Source: Actinomycetota bacterium (GTDB lineage Bacteria > Actinomycetota > Aquicultoria > Subteraquimicrobiales > Subteraquimicrobiaceae). From it: a DNA stretch of 64,000 nucleotides. Under the pieces are notes generated by a model. It saw only the letters and a list, made by a program, of their open reading frames with translations, was not told where the DNA came from and searched no databases. Below, piece by piece: positions 62,265 to 64,000 of this stretch; position 1 is the first letter of the stretch; the number at the start of each line of letters is the position of its first letter. The DNA lies in the NCBI GenBank assembly GCA_030018275.1, contig JASEGB010000006.1, forward strand, positions 29,130 through 93,129, given 5' to 3'. The position numbers were made by a program, and so were the translations under genes.

Positions 62265-62487
62265 TGATTTATTAAAGAAGGTTGATAACAAGTACACACT
62301 GACCATAACTGCTGCCAAAAGAGCGCGGCAGATAAATGAATATCTAAATGCCATCCGCAGACAGGAATTGACTAGGGTAAGACCTCCTCAAATTGAAGCC
62401 ATCACCAATAAACCCCTTAGCGTTGCCCTCCGAGAAATAGCCGAAGGAAAGATCAGCTACGAACGCGCTGTAAATGGTATTAAATAG
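62239..62487 (+). CDS. rpoZ: RNA polymerase omega subunit
   Basis: Omega helps assemble RNA polymerase. The 82-residue product has YTLTITAAKRARQINEYLN and KPLSVALREIAEGKISYE, the conserved ones of the family. It starts at ATG with GAGAGGGGAGGG upstream, inside the 3' end of gmk. The gmk-rpoZ-coaBC order is classical. Confidence 0.95.
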   Translation: MVLVYPKIDDLLKKVDNKYTLTITAAKRARQINEYLNAIRRQELTRVRPPQIEAITNKPLSVALREIAEGKISYERAVNGIK

Positions 62488-62504
62488 TCACCGTTCCCGG
62501 TCGC

Positions 62505-62560
62505 CGGTAAAATCAGATTCCCTGCCTGTCGGCAGACATGGGATTTTCCCAGCGGACTAG
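62505..62560 (+). repeat. TGCCTGTCGGCAGACA palindrome in the rpoZ-coaBC gap
   Basis: The word CCTGCCTGTCGGCAGACATG is palindromic and resembles the in-frame copy at 21506-21530. The 113-bp gap has no gene. It may be a small dispersed repeat related to that in the LipT-like gene. Confidence 0.6.
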
Positions 62561-62600
62561 AGACAGATGTTGGTACATTCATTAATTTCTAGGGGAAAAG

Positions 62601-63803
62601 ATGTTAAAGGGCAAAACAGTTGTTTTGGGCGTGACCGGTTCCATTGCTGCCTACAAATCGGTTGAGATTGCAAGGGAACTCATCAAGCAGGAAGCAAGGG
62701 TTAAAGTCATCATGACCGATGCGGCTACCCATTTCGTTAACCCCTTGACCTTCGAAACCATCACCGGGCAACCTGTAATAACCTCTCTCTTTCGTCCTGA
62801 GTTCAGGGGGAAGATCCATCATATTTCCCTTGCTGAGGAAGCCGATTTAATCTTGGTCGCTCCTGCCACCGCCAATATCCTGGCAAAAGCCGCCCATGGA
62901 ATCGCCGATGATATGTTGTCCACAACCTTGTTATCCGCCACTTGTACCATCATTTTTGCCCCGGCCATGAATACTAGGATGTATCTCAATCCGGTAACTC
63001 AGGAGAATATAAAATTGCTTAAGAAAAGGGGGTTTCGGATCATTGAACCGGAAAGGGGAGGGCTTGCCTGTGGTGAAGAGGATCTCGGGAGACTTGCCAG
63101 CATTGATAAGATCGTGGATACCGTTAAGTCTGAGCTGATAAAGGAGATGGATCTGCAAGGGAAAATCATTATCGTGACCGCGGGCGGGACCCAGGAACCC
63201 TTTGATCCCATCCGATACATTGGAAATCGTTCCTCGGGTAAGATGGGTTATGCCATTGCCGAAGCCGCTTGGGGGAGAGGAGCCCATGTGATCCTGATTA
63301 GTGCTCCTGCTCAGCTTGAACCCCCTCGCGGAATCGAGACGATTCATATTAGAACCGCCATGGAGATGCAGGAAGCCGTTCTGAAATATTTTGACCGAGC
63401 GGATGCTGTGATCAAAACCGCCGCGGTTACAGACTTTAGACCAACTGTTTTCCATCCCCATAAAATCAAGAGGGATCGACAAAGGATAACTCTGGAATTG
63501 GAAGGGAATCCTGACATCCTTGAAGAATTGGGTAAACGAAAGAGGAATCAAATTCTTATAGGGTTTGCCGCCGAATCCGAGAATTTGGTGGAAAATGCCA
63601 AACAAAAGTTGAAAAAGAAAAATCTGGACTTCATCGTGGCAAATGATATCACCAAGGTTGGATCAGGTTTTGAAGAGGATGTTAACGAGGTCATCATCAT
63701 AGACGCTGAGGGAAAAGTAGAATCATTCCCGCCTCTTTTCAAAGGGAAGATAGCCGAAATGGTCATAGATAGATTGATAACCCTCCTCAAGAGTAGAGCT
63801 TAA
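62601..63803 (+). CDS. coaBC: Bifunctional phosphopantothenoylcysteine decarboxylase/synthase
   Basis: CoaBC makes 4'-phosphopantetheine in coenzyme A synthesis. The 400-residue product has the CoaC flavodoxin-like part (VVLGVTGSIAAYKSVEIAREL, APAMNTRMYLNPVTQENI) with GGLACGEEDLGRLAS, and the CoaB part (IIVTAGGTQEPFDPIRYIGN, RSSGKMGYAIAEAA, IKTAAVTDFRP). It starts at ATG 62601 after AGGGGAAAAG. Both active halves are present. Confidence 0.97.
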   Translation: MLKGKTVVLGVTGSIAAYKSVEIARELIKQEARVKVIMTDAATHFVNPLTFETITGQPVITSLFRPEFRGKIHHISLAEEADLILVAPATANILAKAAHGIADDMLSTTLLSATCTIIFAPAMNTRMYLNPVTQENIKLLKKRGFRIIEPERGGLACGEEDLGRLASIDKIVDTVKSELIKEMDLQGKIIIVTAGGTQEPFDPIRYIGNRSSGKMGYAIAEAAWGRGAHVILISAPAQLEPPRGIETIHIRTAMEMQEAVLKYFDRADAVIKTAAVTDFRPTVFHPHKIKRDRQRITLELEGNPDILEELGKRKRNQILIGFAAESENLVENAKQKLKKKNLDFIVANDITKVGSGFEEDVNEVIIIDAEGKVESFPPLFKGKIAEMVIDRLITLLKSRA

Positions 63804-63894
63804 AAACCTCTTCATAAGCATTAAATGTAATGTGTATTAGTTTGGCAAATTTCTAGATAACAGTTTTATCTGCATAAGTACTTGTCTTCCGTGG

Positions 63895-64000
63895 TAAATG
63901 CAAAAATCAAAAATAAAAATCACAAATAAAAATGTAAATTTAAACTGGACTATTAACAAGTCAAGTTGACACTTTCTGACACTTCTGACACTTTCGGTTT
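63895..64000 (+). repeat. AT-rich and TCTGACACTT repeats at the window end
   Basis: CAAAAATCAAAAATAAAAATC words are followed by TGGACTATTAACAAGT (like 48045) and then GACACTTTCTGACACTTCTG and ACACTTTCGG, a 10-base repeat. The word AAGTGTCGGAG at 48104 resembles its inverse, so these could be ends of the same mobile element. The window stops here and the element, if any, runs on outside. Confidence 0.5.

Overview
The window looks like chromosome from an anaerobic, probably thermophilic or subsurface bacterium of a deep-branching actinobacterial lineage. The best taxonomic signal is an actinobacterial-type integration host factor gene (mihF) in the order pyrF-pyrE-mihF-gmk-rpoZ-coaBC, together with a PASTA kinase / class B PBP / SEDS cell-wall cluster of actinobacterial type. 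Anaerobic energy genes (Rnf, Hdr-type proteins, radical SAM lipoate genes) support an anaerobe. There is no rRNA in the window, so the lineage is inferred. All assignments rest on motif reading; no database search was run.

Layout. 1-900: six tRNA genes. 1000-4220: tig-clpP-clpX ending in a clear terminator. 4.4-12 kb: a carbamoyltransferase, valS, folC, a zinc-ribbon membrane protein and ndk. 12.1-15.5 kb: a decaying Hdr/Flx-type cluster, with hdrC and hdrB frameshifted, hdrA joined to an mvhD-like tail by a deletion, and a truncated last gene. 15.55-24.4 kb: an intact cluster of a GcvH-like lipoate carrier, GlcD-, GlcF- and GlcE-like oxidoreductase subunits, a lipoate ligase-DUF116 fusion, a geranylgeranyl-reductase-like flavoprotein and two radical SAM proteins. 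This resembles the LipS1/LipS2/LipT/sLpl lipoate assembly route known from sHdr sulfur oxidisers. 24.4-30.7 kb: rnfCDGEAB plus two associated membrane genes.

30.7-45 kb: radC, mreBCD, a DUF2344 protein, RNase G, rplU-rpmA-obgE, proBA, nadD, an LCP-like gene and rsfS. 45-50.8 kb is accessory: pseudogenes, a ribbon-helix-helix/PIN toxin-antitoxin pair, a His/Glu-rich membrane protein, tRNA-Ala, an RNase J-like nuclease (minus) and a secreted zincin-like protein. 50.8-59.5 kb is a minus-strand block: PASTA kinase, class B PBP, SEDS protein, TIGR03960-type radical SAM protein, a degenerate GTPase and rodA. 59.9-63.8 kb: pyrF-pyrE, mihF, gmk, rpoZ, coaBC.

How it may work together: the flavin/Fe-S GlcDFE-like enzyme with its own lipoyl carrier could feed electrons into the anaerobic pool served by Rnf, and the four lipoate genes between them would lipoylate the carrier. 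That link is inference. The other striking property is a set of degenerate short-period repeats (several sequence families) in most long intergenic gaps and inside several coding regions, plus two copies of a roughly 160-bp element with compensatory base changes that looks like a structured RNA or hairpin-rich mobile repeat.
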